DNA from: Grammothele lineata
Taxonomy: Eukaryota; Basidiomycota; Agaricomycetes; Polyporales; Polyporaceae
Direction of reading: 5' to 3'
Assembly: GCA_002150815.3 (NCBI GenBank)
Contig: NDFF03000049.1
Coordinates: forward strand, 1 to 64,000
DNA length: 64,000 nt
Below, piece by piece: positions 23,662 to 36,398 of this stretch. Each line of letters starts with the position of its first letter. The first letter of the stretch is position 1. Made by a program: the position numbers and the translations under genes. The notes beneath the pieces were generated by a model, which did not search any database, was not told the DNA's origin, and was given only the letters and a program-made list of their open reading frames with translations.

Positions 23662-24697
23662 CTATGAATCGTACGGAGGCAGACCCCATTCCTCCGGCAC
23701 GAAATCTTCTAGTGACTTAAGCGTCATATCAGGCTGCTCGTCGATGGACGTCTCCTCGCCCCCAACAGCTAGCAGGTTAGCATCTGGAACCCACACCACT
23801 GCATATATGCACACCGGTGACTCCTAAACCAGCTCAGAAATGTTTCGAGACTCACCGCTCATCCCTGCTCGTTTTCCGGCTTGTACCCCCGGGATCCCAT
23901 CTTCGAACACGAGTCCCTTCGCGCGCACCGCTCGCTCTTCGCTCACTGCCCCCTCCCCGATCTCGCCCATGCCTACGGGCAAGCCCAAGAACCGCTCCGC
24001 GGCGACGAGGAAGATGTCCGGGTGAGGCTTCCCGCGCCCGGGCTCGAAGAGCCCGTCGTCGGCACAGACGACCTTGCCCGCGAAACAGTCGAAGAGCGCG
24101 CCGTTGTGCGCGGACTTGAGCTCGAAGTTGCGCCGCTGCGAGCCCGTCGCGAGCGCGATGGGCACCCCGTGTGCGTGCAGGTGGCGTACGAGGCGCACTG
24201 CGCCCGGGAGAGGCTGTACGGAGGGCCAGCGTTTGTCTTGCAGCTCGCGTCGTGCGGTAAGGTAGTAGTCGATTGAGAAGGAGGGCGGCAGATCGGGGAA
24301 GAAGGAGAGGAGGTGTGCGGCTGCTTCCCGCTCAGCTGAGGGAATGGGGTATAAGCTGCGAACACAAAGAGAGGTAAGTAGGATTGTGCGTACGCTTTCC
24401 CATAAGCCCTGCCTTGATATCCCAGGTCATCTCCTTGCCGTAGGGGGCAAGGAGCTCATCTACCGATCGTGCGTTAATTCATATAATCGAGTTGCCGATG
24501 TCGGCGACTTGAATGCGTACTCGTAACATCCGTATAGACCCTCTCAGAGTCGATGAGCAGACCTAGGCGCATACAGTTAGAGGTTAGTAGGCCGTAATAG
24601 GCCAACAGATAACAGATCTCAATGAATCACTGATGATCTCACCATCCATGTCGAAAATGACATACTCTACTTTCGGCCGCTGCACCGGGGCAGCCAT
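23662..24697 (-). CDS. Pseudouridine-5'-phosphatase-like HAD hydrolase
   Basis: HAD phosphatase of the HDHD1 / yeast YKL033W-A group, whose animal member dephosphorylates pseudouridine 5'-monophosphate from RNA turnover. Model: complement(join(23662..23798, 23856..24335, 24394..24459, 24521..24562, 24643..24697)), 259 residues. Motif I, FDMDGLLIDSERVY, is split by the first intron after D16-M-D18. The cap contains GKEMTWDIKAGLMGK then PEREAA. Motif II is ALATGSQRRNFELK, motif III the Lys in GRGKPHPDIFL, and motif IV LVFEDGIPGVQAGKRAGM. The tail VVWVPDANLL is typical of the group. All key residues are present. Cytosolic action is likely because no targeting signal is visible. Substrate assignment rests on family resemblance only. 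Confidence 0.92.
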
Positions 24698-27298
24698 CTG
24701 TATGATATTAGGTAGAACCGATTACTCATGTCCACTGCAAGACTTACACTGAAAAGACAGACAGCAAAGTCGGACAAAAAGCCGAGCTAGGCTCGCCGAC
24801 GTCGTCAAGAATCCAGCGGCCCGTAAGGGCCGGCGGTTCCTCTCCACCGCCGTGCACCGCCACCACACGCGACAACTTGTTTTCTCCCCCGATCGACCAT
24901 GTCTGAAACGCTCACTCCAGCTTTTCGGTCATACGGACTCAAACGATCCGCCTCCTTGGTTCTCCCAGTATACGACGGCTTGGATCCACTATCGGCAATA
25001 TGCGGTAGCGACTCGCGTTTGAGGGCAAAAAATAGGTGGAGAGGAGTCTCCACCAAGGTACGCCAGGCACCAACCGGCACGTCTTCCACGCGCAAACCTA
25101 GAAGCTCGTTCGCTGAACTTCGTAGCCTGCGCTCTACTCGGCGCTGCCATGGGTTTCAGCGAACGTGTACCCCAGCCCTCGCAGTGGGATTCTATGCGCG
25201 ACCCCTCCCCACCGTATACCGGTACGATGGTCACTGCCAATGAGCACTACGCGTAGCCCTCCCCCCGAAGCACATCCGCCTGGCATACGCGCCAAGCATG
25301 CATGTTAGACATACTCACACACGAAGCGCACAACGCGCCCTCGCACGGTCTTCTACTCGCTCTACTGCACTGACGACTCTCCAACGTCCTCTGCGATCAT
25401 GCGCACCCGCCCAAAAACATTGACACTAGAAGCAGTTGGCACCCTCCCACAGAAGCCACGCGTACAGTGCGTGGCTACAGCGGCCCGCACCGCACCCGAA
25501 CTTCAGTATGTATTCAGTCTTCAATTAGCTTCGCCACAACGCCTATTAGGCGTGCACGGAATTCTGGCAGCGGAACGGGCGGACATGATGGACCGAGAGC
25601 GGAGATTAATGGGCTCTTCGACACGCTTCCATGCGCGGGACCCGATCCCGGACTCGGATGCGCATTGCGCGTGCCCGTGGTGGCATAGGCTCGTGATGAT
25701 CGATGAGGCATGGACGCGCGGGGAGGTGCTAACTCGAGTTCACAGTTGAAAGTTGAAAGTTTGCAAGACGGAGCATCGAATCAGAACGGGCCCTTACGGA
25801 GAACGGTCAATGTCAATGTCGAGGGTCGACACGCCGCTGCATGCATGCCGCATGCACCCACGCAAACGTGCCCGCGTGCTAGTACTAGTATTTGTCGATC
25901 TCGTGCTCGCGCGCGAGTATAGCTCACTACCGTTCCTTCAGGCCGGTCTAAACTAAACTCCCGACGAAATCAGCGTTTCATGTTACTTACCCTCAAGATG
26001 GAGAAAGATAAAACTTACTGCAGCGAGCAATGCGCAGGACCCCCAAACGCAACAAGTTTCATGACGAGAAGGAGGACCCGGCGCGCTGCGCCCCGCGCGG
26101 GTCACTCATCCGCGTCCGCGTCACTGGACTGCGAGGGCCTCGACCGCTACGCGTTTTGTGACCTGTCGCGTCGCGTCGCCGCAACGACGCGACGCGACGC
26201 GACAAAACGCGCCTTGTCGGTCGGTTTCGCGACACTCCATACCGGGGTCGATCCTGTACAAAAGTACGATCAGTGATCGGCTCGAAAGACGCGCTCGGCG
26301 GCGGCGGCGGGACCGCAACGGCGAGCGCCACGGTCGCGGCGCCACCGACGTTCGGGCCCTGGCCCAAACGCGATCGCCGAGCTACATATGATAGCCCGCG
26401 GTCCCACGCGAGGCGGCACGCTAGGTGCGGACGTGGATTGGGGACGCCTCCAAGGGACGCGTTCGATAAGGCCAGAGAGCAGCGAAGAAAAGTTCATTCA
26501 TGTGAGCATTGCGACGGGTACAGAGTCGAAAGCGAGGAGGAACCACTGTTCGAGCATTCGAGGCGCGGGTGCTGTACCTAGCTACTGAGTTCGTAGTCTG
26601 TGCTGTAGGGTAAAAATCGACGGACGAAGAAGGGGAAGGTCGTGGGTGCGGCGTGACTGCGGGTACGCATAATGGGATGAAGGGTACTGGGGATATAAGC
26701 GGACGAGGGTAACACCGAAGAAAAGACCGATGGCGGGACCTGAGCACGCGCCACGCCCTCGTTGCAGATGAACGGAGGCGCAGCGCGGAGAGGCCGCGGA
26801 GGAGGGACGTTTAAGTTTAACACGAACTCGGAACCCGTGAAGGATGCGTGGGGACGACGCAGAGGGAGATGGGTGGAATGTAGGGGCATGCAATGTCCGT
26901 GGGTGCGGCGAGATGGTGTTCTAGACATGTGTGCGGTGAGCGACGTTCGCGAGGGGACCGAGGCATCGGGAGAGATTAAGCAGCACAACGCGACACCGGG
27001 GAGTTGGTGGGGAGAGGATCTATATACGCGAGCGCAGTAGCTATGTATATATGGAACATATGTTGTTAGTACACACCGGGTCTCTATGCCACAGGAGCCG
27101 TCACCGAGAGGTCCGTCTCGCAGGTCGGCCAGCCACCCACTCACGAACTCCCGTGAGCACTTCACTGGGAGCCGGTATATGAGGACCCAGCGGCCGCCCG
27201 TTATCGTCGGCGTGTCTATGTACACTCGGCACAGAAAGTGCGAGGATGAGGCCTGGAAGGGAGGCCCGACGCCGAGACGGCGGAGAAGACCCAGAAGC
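24698..27298. other. 2.6-kb intergenic region
   Basis: No recognisable gene. A 284-codon open frame on the minus strand (26578-27432) overlaps the last exon of the neighbouring glutaredoxin-like gene out of frame and shows no family features, so I treat it as chance. Around 26160-26230 there is a dense cluster of CGACGC/GCGACG-like words. Confidence 0.45.
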
Positions 27299-28272
27299 TC
27301 ATAGCTTCTTGGCCTTCTTCTTGCGCGCACCGTCGACGACGCCGCCCGCGGCCGAGACGAGCTGCTTGAGCTGCCCTGATTGCGCGAGGGCCTTGACGTC
27401 TTTTGTCGAGCCCACGGCGCGTCCGCCAACAAGCAGGATAGGAAGCTCTTGCTGCTTCGTTAAACGGTAGAGCAAGGGCGTGAGGACGTGCTCGTCCGCT
27501 GGTGGCGCGCGTTAGCCCATGAAAAATGAGCGAGCTGGTAACACAAATACGCACGTCGTTGGTCAACCTCGACTATCGTCGCTGCTGGCCGGAGGTAGAG
27601 ATCGCCGAGTATCGCTTTGATTTCTCGCGAGGCAGGCGAGTGGACCTACGCGCTATGAGCGTCCGCACGACGGGGAAAAACGGCCGAAGAGATAGCGCCG
27701 CTGACGGGACGCACCTTTGAGTAGAGCATAACCGGATTCCGTGCCCAAACGTCCTCCATGACCGCCTGCAGCTCCGACTGGGCGTGCGGTCCGCGCGTAT
27801 CGAAGTCGAGGATGAGCTGGGGATCGATCGGTTTCGAGGGGTCGACAGAGATGGGAATCATGTTCTGTGGCAGACTCGCGATGAAGCTAGACACGGCCGC
27901 GAGCTCTTCCGTTTCGTTCAGCTGGATTTGCGGACGCGAAGACGACCCTGCGGGGGCGGTCGGTCTGTGGTTGCGGAGCGCGGCTAACCGGAAGGCTTCT
28001 GGTGACCAGCGGTTGGCGTCTGGCGCGCGCGCAGAGTCGCGGTCGAGGAACGCGATGGGGCGGAGGACGGGCTGGGAGGCGAAAAGGACATAGACGGAGA
28101 CGGCGATGAGGGAGAAGAGGGCGAGAAAAGTCATGCGGACCCAGTACGACCTGGACTTGCGGGGGACGATGTTGAGGGCGGCGATGTTAGGGATGGGGGT
28201 GAGAGGCGGGGAGTCGAGGGAGACGTGGTGCATGTCGGGGAAGCGGGCAGAAAAGGTGCGCCGGTGAGCCAT
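27299..28272 (-). CDS. Membrane-anchored glutaredoxin-like protein lacking catalytic Cys
   Basis: Type II membrane protein with a glutaredoxin/thioredoxin fold. Model: complement(join(27299..27498, 27555..27645, 27715..28272)), 282 residues. A cytosolic tail of about 45 residues is followed by one hydrophobic segment at about 47-66 and a Pro/Ala-rich stem. The fold starts at NPVMLYSK (about 179-186). The yeast Grx6/Grx7 pair in the early secretory pathway has this layout. At the active-site position, where monothiol glutaredoxins read CPYS, this protein reads SPAS (residues 189-192), so the nucleophilic Cys is Ser. The cis-Pro loop (ELPILLVGG, about 234-242) and the following VGSTKDVKAL helix are kept. 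The C-terminus is Lys-rich (KKKAKKL). A thiol-transfer role is unlikely; binding or structural roles are inference. Both introns have standard GT donors. Confidence 0.85.
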
Positions 28273-31200
28273 GGCGGGGGCGGGGCGGATTAGATATAGA
28301 GTCTGCTAAGGATCAAGACAAAGGAGTGGAAGAGGCGTGGCCTCGCTGGTGACTGTCCGGGAACAAGTCTCTGCAACGATTCTCTGCCCTGGCGGCAATT
28401 CAACTCTCCCTCACAAGCGCCCGCTGCTCCTGCCTAATCCGGCCCCGTTCTCGGCCCGCCCCCGACAATATCCCCGCCGCCCCGCCGCAGCGACCGACGC
28501 GCACTCGCTCTTGTCCACAGCGCACCCGCAGCAAGACCCATCGTGGCGGAGGCTTGTGCCGGCGTCGCCCTCCCCGACGCCGCACGAGTCGGGCACAAGG
28601 TTGATCAGGTCCTGCGACCATCCCCTCAGCTCCACCGCGTTCGCATCTTGCAGCGTCTGGCTTCCCCGGTTTCCTCCCACACTTGCCACATGCGAACTCC
28701 GCGATGTGCCTGTTCTGCTATGATCCTCGCCGGATGCTCTTCGATGCTTTCCTCGTGGCCATCAATTTGAGTAGATGCTTCTGCACTATCGTCCTAATAG
28801 CCCGCGAGGTCCTCCGAGTTTTCAAAACTTTCCTTGTCACCTCCGCTAGGACCGTTTCATATCTGCTCGGGGGCTATTGCGCCGTGGCAAATGCACGTAC
28901 GCGTCGGATAAGAACTCTGGATGAAAACAGCAAACGATGTCGGATCGGACAGTCAGTTCTTCCGGCCGGTCGGACCAGTATTTGTGCTGTGCTCGAGCAT
29001 GGACCATCTCCGGGTCGACATCCTCGCCGTCTGCCTCCTCCTTCGACGTCATACTCCTACGCGATGCTCCATCAGGGACGTCCGCTCGCCTCGGTTCCTC
29101 AGAGTAACCATCTATCTCTCAAGGTGTTGCAAGTGCTGCAATACATCAACGCGGCACGTTGCGACACATCGATCGGCACGCTGCGTTGTCTACGCCCAGG
29201 TCTGATCGAGTCCGAGCGTGACCTTGTTCAGAACAGAACGTCTTTCTACGCCGCCCCCTTCTCAACGCCGTCGCGACTTCTGAGATGCTCAATGTGAGAC
29301 AGAAGACTTGCACGCGGCCCGGGCTCTCCATATGAATGTCACAAGGTGGGCCTCGGGAAGCATTCTCTTGTAGGCCTTGCACTGACCTTCAAAGTATCAC
29401 TCACAGATGCTCATCCATCTCCGCATGGTACGCCGCGCGGCTTGTTCGAGAAGCTGGGTCGATGGATGGTCTGGGACACATCCAGACTATACACTCAAGA
29501 TCTCGACGACGGATGTTGGGGCCTCCGAGGAGTTGATCCCAGCGGTGGCACAGCCTAAATCCCGTGGCAGAGCGTCATATCATGACACTTCGTAGTATGA
29601 TACGGCTGATTCCAAGCCAACACCTTAAGCGCGACCACTTCCGCTATCTCGAGCCCTCGCCGGAGGCGCGATTGTAGCTCTTGCATATATCGACTCTTAT
29701 GCGGGCTATACCACTCAAGTAGCGCAACTGGGCACACCCTTCTCACCAATTTCGAAGCTTCCGCCTCTGCAAGTTCTACTCGCCGTGGATATTCGTAGGT
29801 GGAACATCCGGCTCGTTAATTACCGGGGGTCCGGTGCCTCGATCGTACGTTCCTATATTCTTGTGTCTAGAACTCTATCGAGATGTCTATTTCTCACTTC
29901 AGGTCCAGGCACAATCCTGCTATCCATTCTCTAAATCACCTAACACAATCACTCAACACGCGCGATGCGGATTTACACGGCCTTGTGCGGTACATCTGCA
30001 TCAACCACAGTTCAACGAGTATTCGGAGCAACTGTAAGCATTGGGCGACACAAGCTTACCCCTATGATCGGTGATCTACTTACGATCAATCCACTTCTAC
30101 AACGGCGAACACCTCCGAGATCGATCAGTCTGACCCGCCCGTGCAACACGCCGTCCAGTGTCCAGACCCGTGCAATATGTTGTTCTGCACCGCGGGCAAC
30201 ACACTGCGATCACGGACTGGCCTGGTCACTCCTGGCATAAGACGCTGTGTCAACCATCTTGTATAGGTACGGTTCGCCTTCCTGTGCTGGTCGATCATGA
30301 CTAGGACTCTCGGCCTGGACCGTGTGGCGCTCACGATCACATTCGCAGGTTTCTGTGCGCGGGTCCTCCTCGAGTCCTCAAACCTCAAGCATCAACTTGA
30401 AGCTCGAACCCTGTAGCCCGCAAGCCTTCGCGCTCAGCCTCAACTAGGTCTACTCATCGTCGGAAACGTTCTGCAAACCCCGTGCTCGTGTTTCTATAAG
30501 TAACAGAAGCCGTGGCGCTTTCCAACACCGCGAGCCGTTCGCGCTTCTTCTAGCGTCGCGCGTTTTCTCCCCGTGGTATACCATCATGAGCTGACCGTCC
30601 CCCACTCCAGCAGCTTGGCGTCCATATTGGCATGTCTCACAGCAGCCGCGCTTTTCATCTCCGCCAGCCCTCCCTCCCTTGGTCTGTCTCCAACGCCCTT
30701 AGAAGCTCCGGCGTCCATGTTCTCAGAAAACCGCTGTTCCATTCACATCTCACCACCCCACTGGTACTGTGCTTCTGCGCATAGCCCTTTGTGAGCGACC
30801 CCCAATACCCTGCCCTGTGGCGCGACCCACTCCACCGTACACACACTACTTATCGCCGTTCCAGCTGTCTGCAGTCGACTCAGGGACACGACCGTCCATA
30901 ACCCCCGACCAACGGACAAGGGGGTGGCTCACAATTGCAAGCTAACAAGCTAACGGCACCGGCCTAGTTCTTACTCTAGCATCCGCCCTAGTACGGTATA
31001 CATAGATTTGTGGTGGCTGGTACAGGATCAGGTACAGTGGCCCCCCGCCCTCACGCTAGGATGATCGCTCAACATTCGTGATAAGTATGTACCTTCCCCA
31101 CCTTCCTTACGGCCTAGAGTTTGCGACGAAAGTGCCCTTCTGTCGACTGTGCTAACAGAGCTCGACTCTGCAAACCCTGGCCCATCCCAGTTACAATCTA

Positions 31201-32145
31201 TCCATAATCGCCCCAGCTCCATAAGGCCTCAACGGCAATCCGGGACCAGCCACCACCTAACATAGTCATTCCCCGAACCCCGCGAAGGACCCTCAACTCA
31301 TCCCGCCCCTATGTCCCTCGCTACGGGCAAGTAGTTCCTTGTACTGCTTCGGTCTCCGGCGGGAGAAGCCGTGGATACGGTGAGGCGGAAGCGCATGACG
31401 TCATACCCTCACGACCCTGCTCGGGAAGTTGGGACGTCGCCGCGAGTATGTATTCCAGGTACTTACTGCGGCCCTCGCCCACAATAGGTCGGCTATTCCA
31501 ATCTCTAGGTACTGGGACGCATAAGTAACCCCACGCGTGGATGGAAGCAGAACGCGGGGACGGTGTGATCCGCGCGAGTAGGTTACCTTCACGTATATAG
31601 TACACGCCTAGTACGATATGTACTTACCTACAGACAGTATATGTACACAGGCGTACGAGAGGTACTATGCAAGATGTAAGTTCGTAGCGTATCCTAGGGT
31701 CCTAAGTACCTATGATAAGTGTTCACCGGCTTACGTGCGACGTGTGAACCGATGGCTAAACGAGTGGCAGCGCAGTACATCTGGCAAGTACAACAACAGA
31801 GCGTCGTGCTTGGGGGGACGTTTCAAGACTGCGCGAGGGGGTGAGGGGTGGGGTTGGGGGAGGGTGGGGGGTAGGAAAGTCCAAAACAAGAAGTCCGTGT
31901 GAGAAAGGGTCCAGATTCCGACAAGCTAGAATGGAAAAAAAATACGTGAAGGAAGCAGCCCAAGATAGTGTACGTGAAAGTCCGTATGATAGAATGTCGA
32001 AGAAAAGCAAGCCCAAAGTCATCATCAGCTCGTGAGCAAGAGAAGAAGAATACAAACATCCAAGAGTGGAAAGGCGCCGCGCGGCCACCGGTCGCTGGGG
32101 TACCCCACGACGTCCAGCCGGCTCGTCAGCTGAGGGGGTCGGTGC
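28273..32145. other. 3.9-kb gene desert
   Basis: No coding region could be supported on either strand. Open frames of 60-200 codons around 28340-29300 show no domain. The left end probably holds the promoter of the glutaredoxin-like gene, and the right end (about 31800-32145) the 3' UTR of the glyoxal oxidase. Confidence 0.5.
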
Positions 32146-34648
32146 TCACAGCAACGCCGACCAAACCACCATCGACGCCGCTCCAACACCCACAAACGCC
32201 GCCGTCGCAACCGACCCGTGCCGCACTCCCGCGGCGCCGCTGCTGCTGTGGCTCTGGTCCGCGTTGTCGCCGCCGCTTCCCGAGTTCGACCCCGACGAGC
32301 CCGACTTGGACTCCGAGAGGATCTGCGAGCTCGGCAGCGCGGCGACGTCGTCCGTCGGCTGCGTGCCGATCTTGCCGGAGCCGACCATGACTTGCACGCC
32401 GACGGAGGGGACGCCGTCGACGACGACGAAGAGGACTGTGGCGTGGGATGGATAATGTCAGCGATTTCGTAAGTGGGTTAAAAGAGGGGGAGGGGAGGGA
32501 CGTACGTGCGGGGCCAGGGGGGAAGGTGGCGGGGTTGGGTGGCATCTGGCCGACGTGCAGGGTGGCGCTGCCGTCGGAGTTGCCGGTGTAGGTCAAGTCG
32601 AGCTCGAGCATCCGCTGACCCATGTTCTGAACAACATCCTTGTAAGTGACATGCCAGTTGCCTCATAGTAGATGGTGCAACTTACGATACCATGCGTGGA
32701 GAACCCGGTCCGGATGACGATAACCTTCGTGTTCTTCAGGTTCTCGGAGTCGCCCGCGAGGTCGTCCTTCGTCAGCGAGACGTTGAAGTACGCGCCGCCA
32801 TACGAGAGCTTGGTGGGGAGGCCCGAGGGCTCAGGACGCGGCTCGTTGTAGTACTCGGGGTAGAAGTATTCGACGCGGTACTCGGTCGGGAACTTGACGT
32901 CGTCGACGGCGTAGTCGGCGTGCGGGTTCGAGCCAGAAACGAAGACCGAACCTGCCCGTTCAATCGGCTATGAGAATCCACAAGATACCGGGTATATGCG
33001 CCAAATCTTACCGTCAGGGAGAAGGGTAGCACTGGAGTGGTACATCCGCGGGACGGTGCTCGCCGAGAGCCCGTCGCGCGACCACCGCTTGCCCTGGGGC
33101 TGGCTCGGGTCGTAGATGACGGGCATGAGCACCGGGTTGTCCGCGTACGACTCGTTCAGCGTCCACGCCTGCGTGCCGTAGCCCGCCGTGCCGGTCCCCG
33201 CGCCGTTGAGCATCAGGATCTTGCCGTTAGGGAGGAGGATGAGGTTGCCCATCGAGCGGCCCTCGGGGAGCGGGTCGTCCTCGACGTACGACGAGGACTT
33301 GTCCGGGGTGAGGCGCACGCAGGAGGTCGACGCGGGGTACTTCGCGATGTCCCACGAGTCTGGCTTCCACTGGTCCGGCTGGATGTTGCTCCCGCCGCAG
33401 AAGAGGACTGTGGCGGTGTAGTTGTTGTCCTTGGACAGCGGAAGCATGGCCGTGCCGCCGCTCGCGGGGTACACGCGGACGGCATCGACCATGTCGTCTA
33501 GGGGCGTTTCCTTCTTGGTCTTGTAATCGAGTAGGATTGTCTTCCAGTTCGACTGCACGAGCAGCTTTCCGGAGGGGAGCGACCACGTGAGCGGGTAGAG
33601 GTTCGCGGGGAGCGTCTCCGAGAGGAAGTCGGACGTGACGACGTCAGCGTCGCCGTCTTGAGCGGGGAAGATCTCCCAAGTCGGGTTGTCCTGGGACGGG
33701 TCGTTGACGTATCCTCCCCACTGACAGCCACCGATCTGGGAAGTAGACCTGTCAGCCTGCGGGGATGGAGCGTAGGTTGAGATTGACTGACGATGATGGC
33801 AGAGCCGTCCTCAAGCGTCTCGCTAGCGAGAAAGCTGTGTAAGTTCAGCGTATCGCGTGTAACCACAGGAGGTCTTACAGTGTCGGGTACCAACGTCGTG
33901 TCGTCATGTCTGTCGTCAAAGCCCACTCGCAGCTCTCGTCGTCGCAAGGGTTGATCAAACTAACCGGCCCCTGCGGTCAATTTCCATGTCTCCGAATGTA
34001 AGTTTGTGCCACATACCGAACTCTACGGGTATAAAAAGGCGGTGAGCCTGCGATCTATGCGGAGGCGTAGAAACGGATGACGCACGAATTCCGACCGTCC
34101 GGGTCGTCGTAGATGCCCCCTCCGTTCTGACTGTCTGCGGGGTCTCCACCCTGCTTGACTCCCTGGTTCCCGCCGACGTTCAGCCACGTCCCATTTCCCA
34201 GCACTGTGCCGCCGGCGCAAAAGGTGTTTGTGATGATGTCCATCGCTCGGCCTCCATTCTTGCTGGTAGAGTATTCTGCAAATGGGTCGTCAGGCGGCGC
34301 GTGCATATTGAAACACAGCATATATGCGCACCTGCTGCCCACGCAGGGTGGCCATTGATCTTCGTCGGGTTATTCTCGACCTTGTCGACAATGTAAACCT
34401 TGTCCAGCGTGCCGAGGAAGATCTAGGATATGGAAGGCACGTCAAAAGTGGAGAAGGCACGAAGGATGCAATGGGTCACGTACCTGCTGCGCGCTGACGA
34501 TGCTGTCTCCGACAATCTCGAACTGGCCGAGGGGCGCATCGGATCTGCTAGGTTGTCCTGGTTTGGTGGTAGTTTGGGCGTAAACCGAAGCAAAGAGCGA
34601 CAATGCCGCAACGGCGGCGCGGACGTTCAACCTAGATGCGCGATCCAT
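32146..34648 (-). CDS. Glyoxal oxidase (copper radical oxidase, AA5_1), GPI-type
   Basis: Extracellular copper radical oxidase that oxidises small aldehydes and makes H2O2, which feeds lignin-degrading peroxidases in wood decayers. Model: complement(join(32146..32435, 32506..32626, 32686..32951, 33012..33735, 33792..33822, 33879..33959, 34086..34275, 34332..34422, 34484..34648)), 652 residues. A signal peptide ends near VYAQ (about 24). The catalytic set is complete: C105 in TNTFCAGG and Y173 in RRWYPTL (the thioether pair), Y418 and H419 in RMYHSSATLLPDG, H514 in FSTHGINMGQR. After the catalytic part comes a Ser/Gly-rich spacer (about 585-625) and a hydrophobic C-terminus, the pattern of a GPI anchor. 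The end of exon 3 (34086) is chosen because longer readings meet a stop. No peroxidase gene is adjacent. Confidence 0.95.
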
Positions 34649-35997
34649 GGCGGGAGGCGGAAAACAAGACCGCGAGCCCGCTTGCGCGTGGAGCGGGAAG
34701 AAGAAGGGTAGGATGGGAGGGCGGCCGAAGGGAGAAGAGGGCCTTATGGCGGCGCCGGAGACGGAGGGACAGACCAGAGTGGGACCGGGGACGAGAATTA
34801 AGTATGGGCCGGGGACGGGCGTTGGTCCGTACTTTATCAGACACAGCCCGGCGCGCTCGCCTCCACAACGGGCGGGCCCGCTGAGAGTCAAGGCGGGGGT
34901 TGGCCGACCCCGCACTCGGAGAGGTGATCGGCAGAGCGCTCTGCTAGTGCAGCGGCGTACAGCGGCCCACTCTCCGAAGGCGAATATCGCCCGGCATGCC
35001 GCGCTCGATCGAACAACATGTCAAAGTGCCGGTCACACGCAGTGCGCCGCCGGGACGCTGATATGTCGCGTCTGTCGCTCACCTCGTCCTCGCGCAGCTC
35101 GTATCCCTGCGATTGAGTTCCGCGGCGTGCGCGCTCGCCGCCTGAGAGCCGTGCACGCTCAGTTGGCGCGCCGCGACGCGCCATCCCTGGGCCACGCTTC
35201 ACCACGACAGTCTTGTGTGTCGTTCGGCGCATGCAAGACAAAATGGAGAGACTCCGAGACGATCGTGGAGTGGCAGCGAGAAACGGGCTGAAGAGTCCGA
35301 AGATGCGCGTTCGGAGGAGAGAACGGAAGAACAGACGCTCGCAGGTCCGAGGACGAGCGTGCCAGCCGAGCGCCAAGCCTATTTCGCTTCCCGCGGTCCG
35401 TCTGCGATTGGCCCCCGCAAGCCTCCCGTCACGTCCATCCTCGCCTACATCAGCTACTGTCGGACGCCACAGACAGTTATTGACCTCGCTCTTCCATCCT
35501 CTCTTAGAGCTTTCCGCCTCGCGCGAGCCTTGTTGTTCAGTACTGCCCTCGGTGCGCTGCAGTGAGCATACCACAGGCCTTCTAAGCCCGTGAAACGCCT
35601 CTGGCGACGCGCCCAAATGTCAATGAGTCGGCCATCCGCATCGCACGGCACTAGAAGACGACAACATGCGGAGGTCGTCCCGGCCTCGACATGCTATGCA
35701 TGTGACTTTACGACATATGTGAGCGCTGTATAGCACGTCCGGCAACGCTCGGCAGCACTGTGATAGACGCAGTGGTCCCATCAAGTCATGTCGCCGACTT
35801 CACGACGTCGAGTTCCGCACCCGAATGGTTGCCACTGGCCTCGGAGCCTGAGGTTGGTAGTGCCCGCATCATCATTGCGGGAGCAACCAAACCTCTACCA
35901 CTGCAGCTGCAACTTGCATCTAGAGGCTTCGAGTAATCTTGTCAAACGGCAGGTCTGGAATGAAGACCGTGTTCATCGAAAAAGCCTCATCGCGGGT

Positions 35998-36092
35998 GGT
36001 CTCTTACCCACGCGTATGCTGTCGCACCCCACCACCGCAAGTCACACTTGCGATGGCGGGATGCGAGTACTAATACGGATGGGGACGAGACC
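35998..36092. repeat. Foldback (MITE-like) element, copy 1
   Basis: A 95-bp stretch that begins GGTCTCTTACCCA and ends with the near inverse, CGGATGGGGACGAGACC, so its ends can pair as a hairpin. It contains the internal block GCTGTCGCACCCC, shared with a second copy about 300 bp downstream, and a small inner palindrome (CGCAAGTCACACTTGCG). No coding capacity. Target-site duplications are not obvious. Confidence 0.6.
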
Positions 36093-36305
36093 AATCGCAG
36101 GTATCATCTTTGCCTCCTATCGCCTTACATATAGCGCTATCCTTATACCGACATTGATTCTCCTCGCAGACAGTCATTAGAGCATGAACGGTCAGAGTGA
36201 CCTTGCAGATCATCTACAGAGCCTTCTATATCACAGCTTTTGAAGGATGAGTTCAACTGACATCCATGAGCGGTACCAACACGGGCAGGTATCCCGGATT
36301 CCAGT

Positions 36306-36398
36306 GGTCTCGTACCCATCCGCAGGATGTCGCACCCCATACCGCAAATCATCCGCGGGGGGTAAGGCGGCGAGTACGACACGGATGGGGACGAGACT
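36306..36398. repeat. Foldback (MITE-like) element, copy 2
   Basis: A 93-bp stretch beginning GGTCTCGTACCCATCCG and ending CGGATGGGGACGAGACT, with the shared inner block GATGTCGCACCCC. It has diverged from copy 1 in the middle but keeps the ends and their pairing, which suggests two insertions of one family rather than a very recent tandem duplication. Confidence 0.6.

Noticed and set aside
20062..24697. The two HAD-fold genes as a tandem duplication
   Set aside because: Their motif I, cap regions, exon numbers and lengths differ; they belong to separate HAD branches.
26578..27432. 284-codon minus-strand open frame
   Set aside because: It overlaps the last exon of the glutaredoxin-like gene in another frame, has no family features and is rich in Pro/Arg/Ser as expected from GC-rich chance frames.
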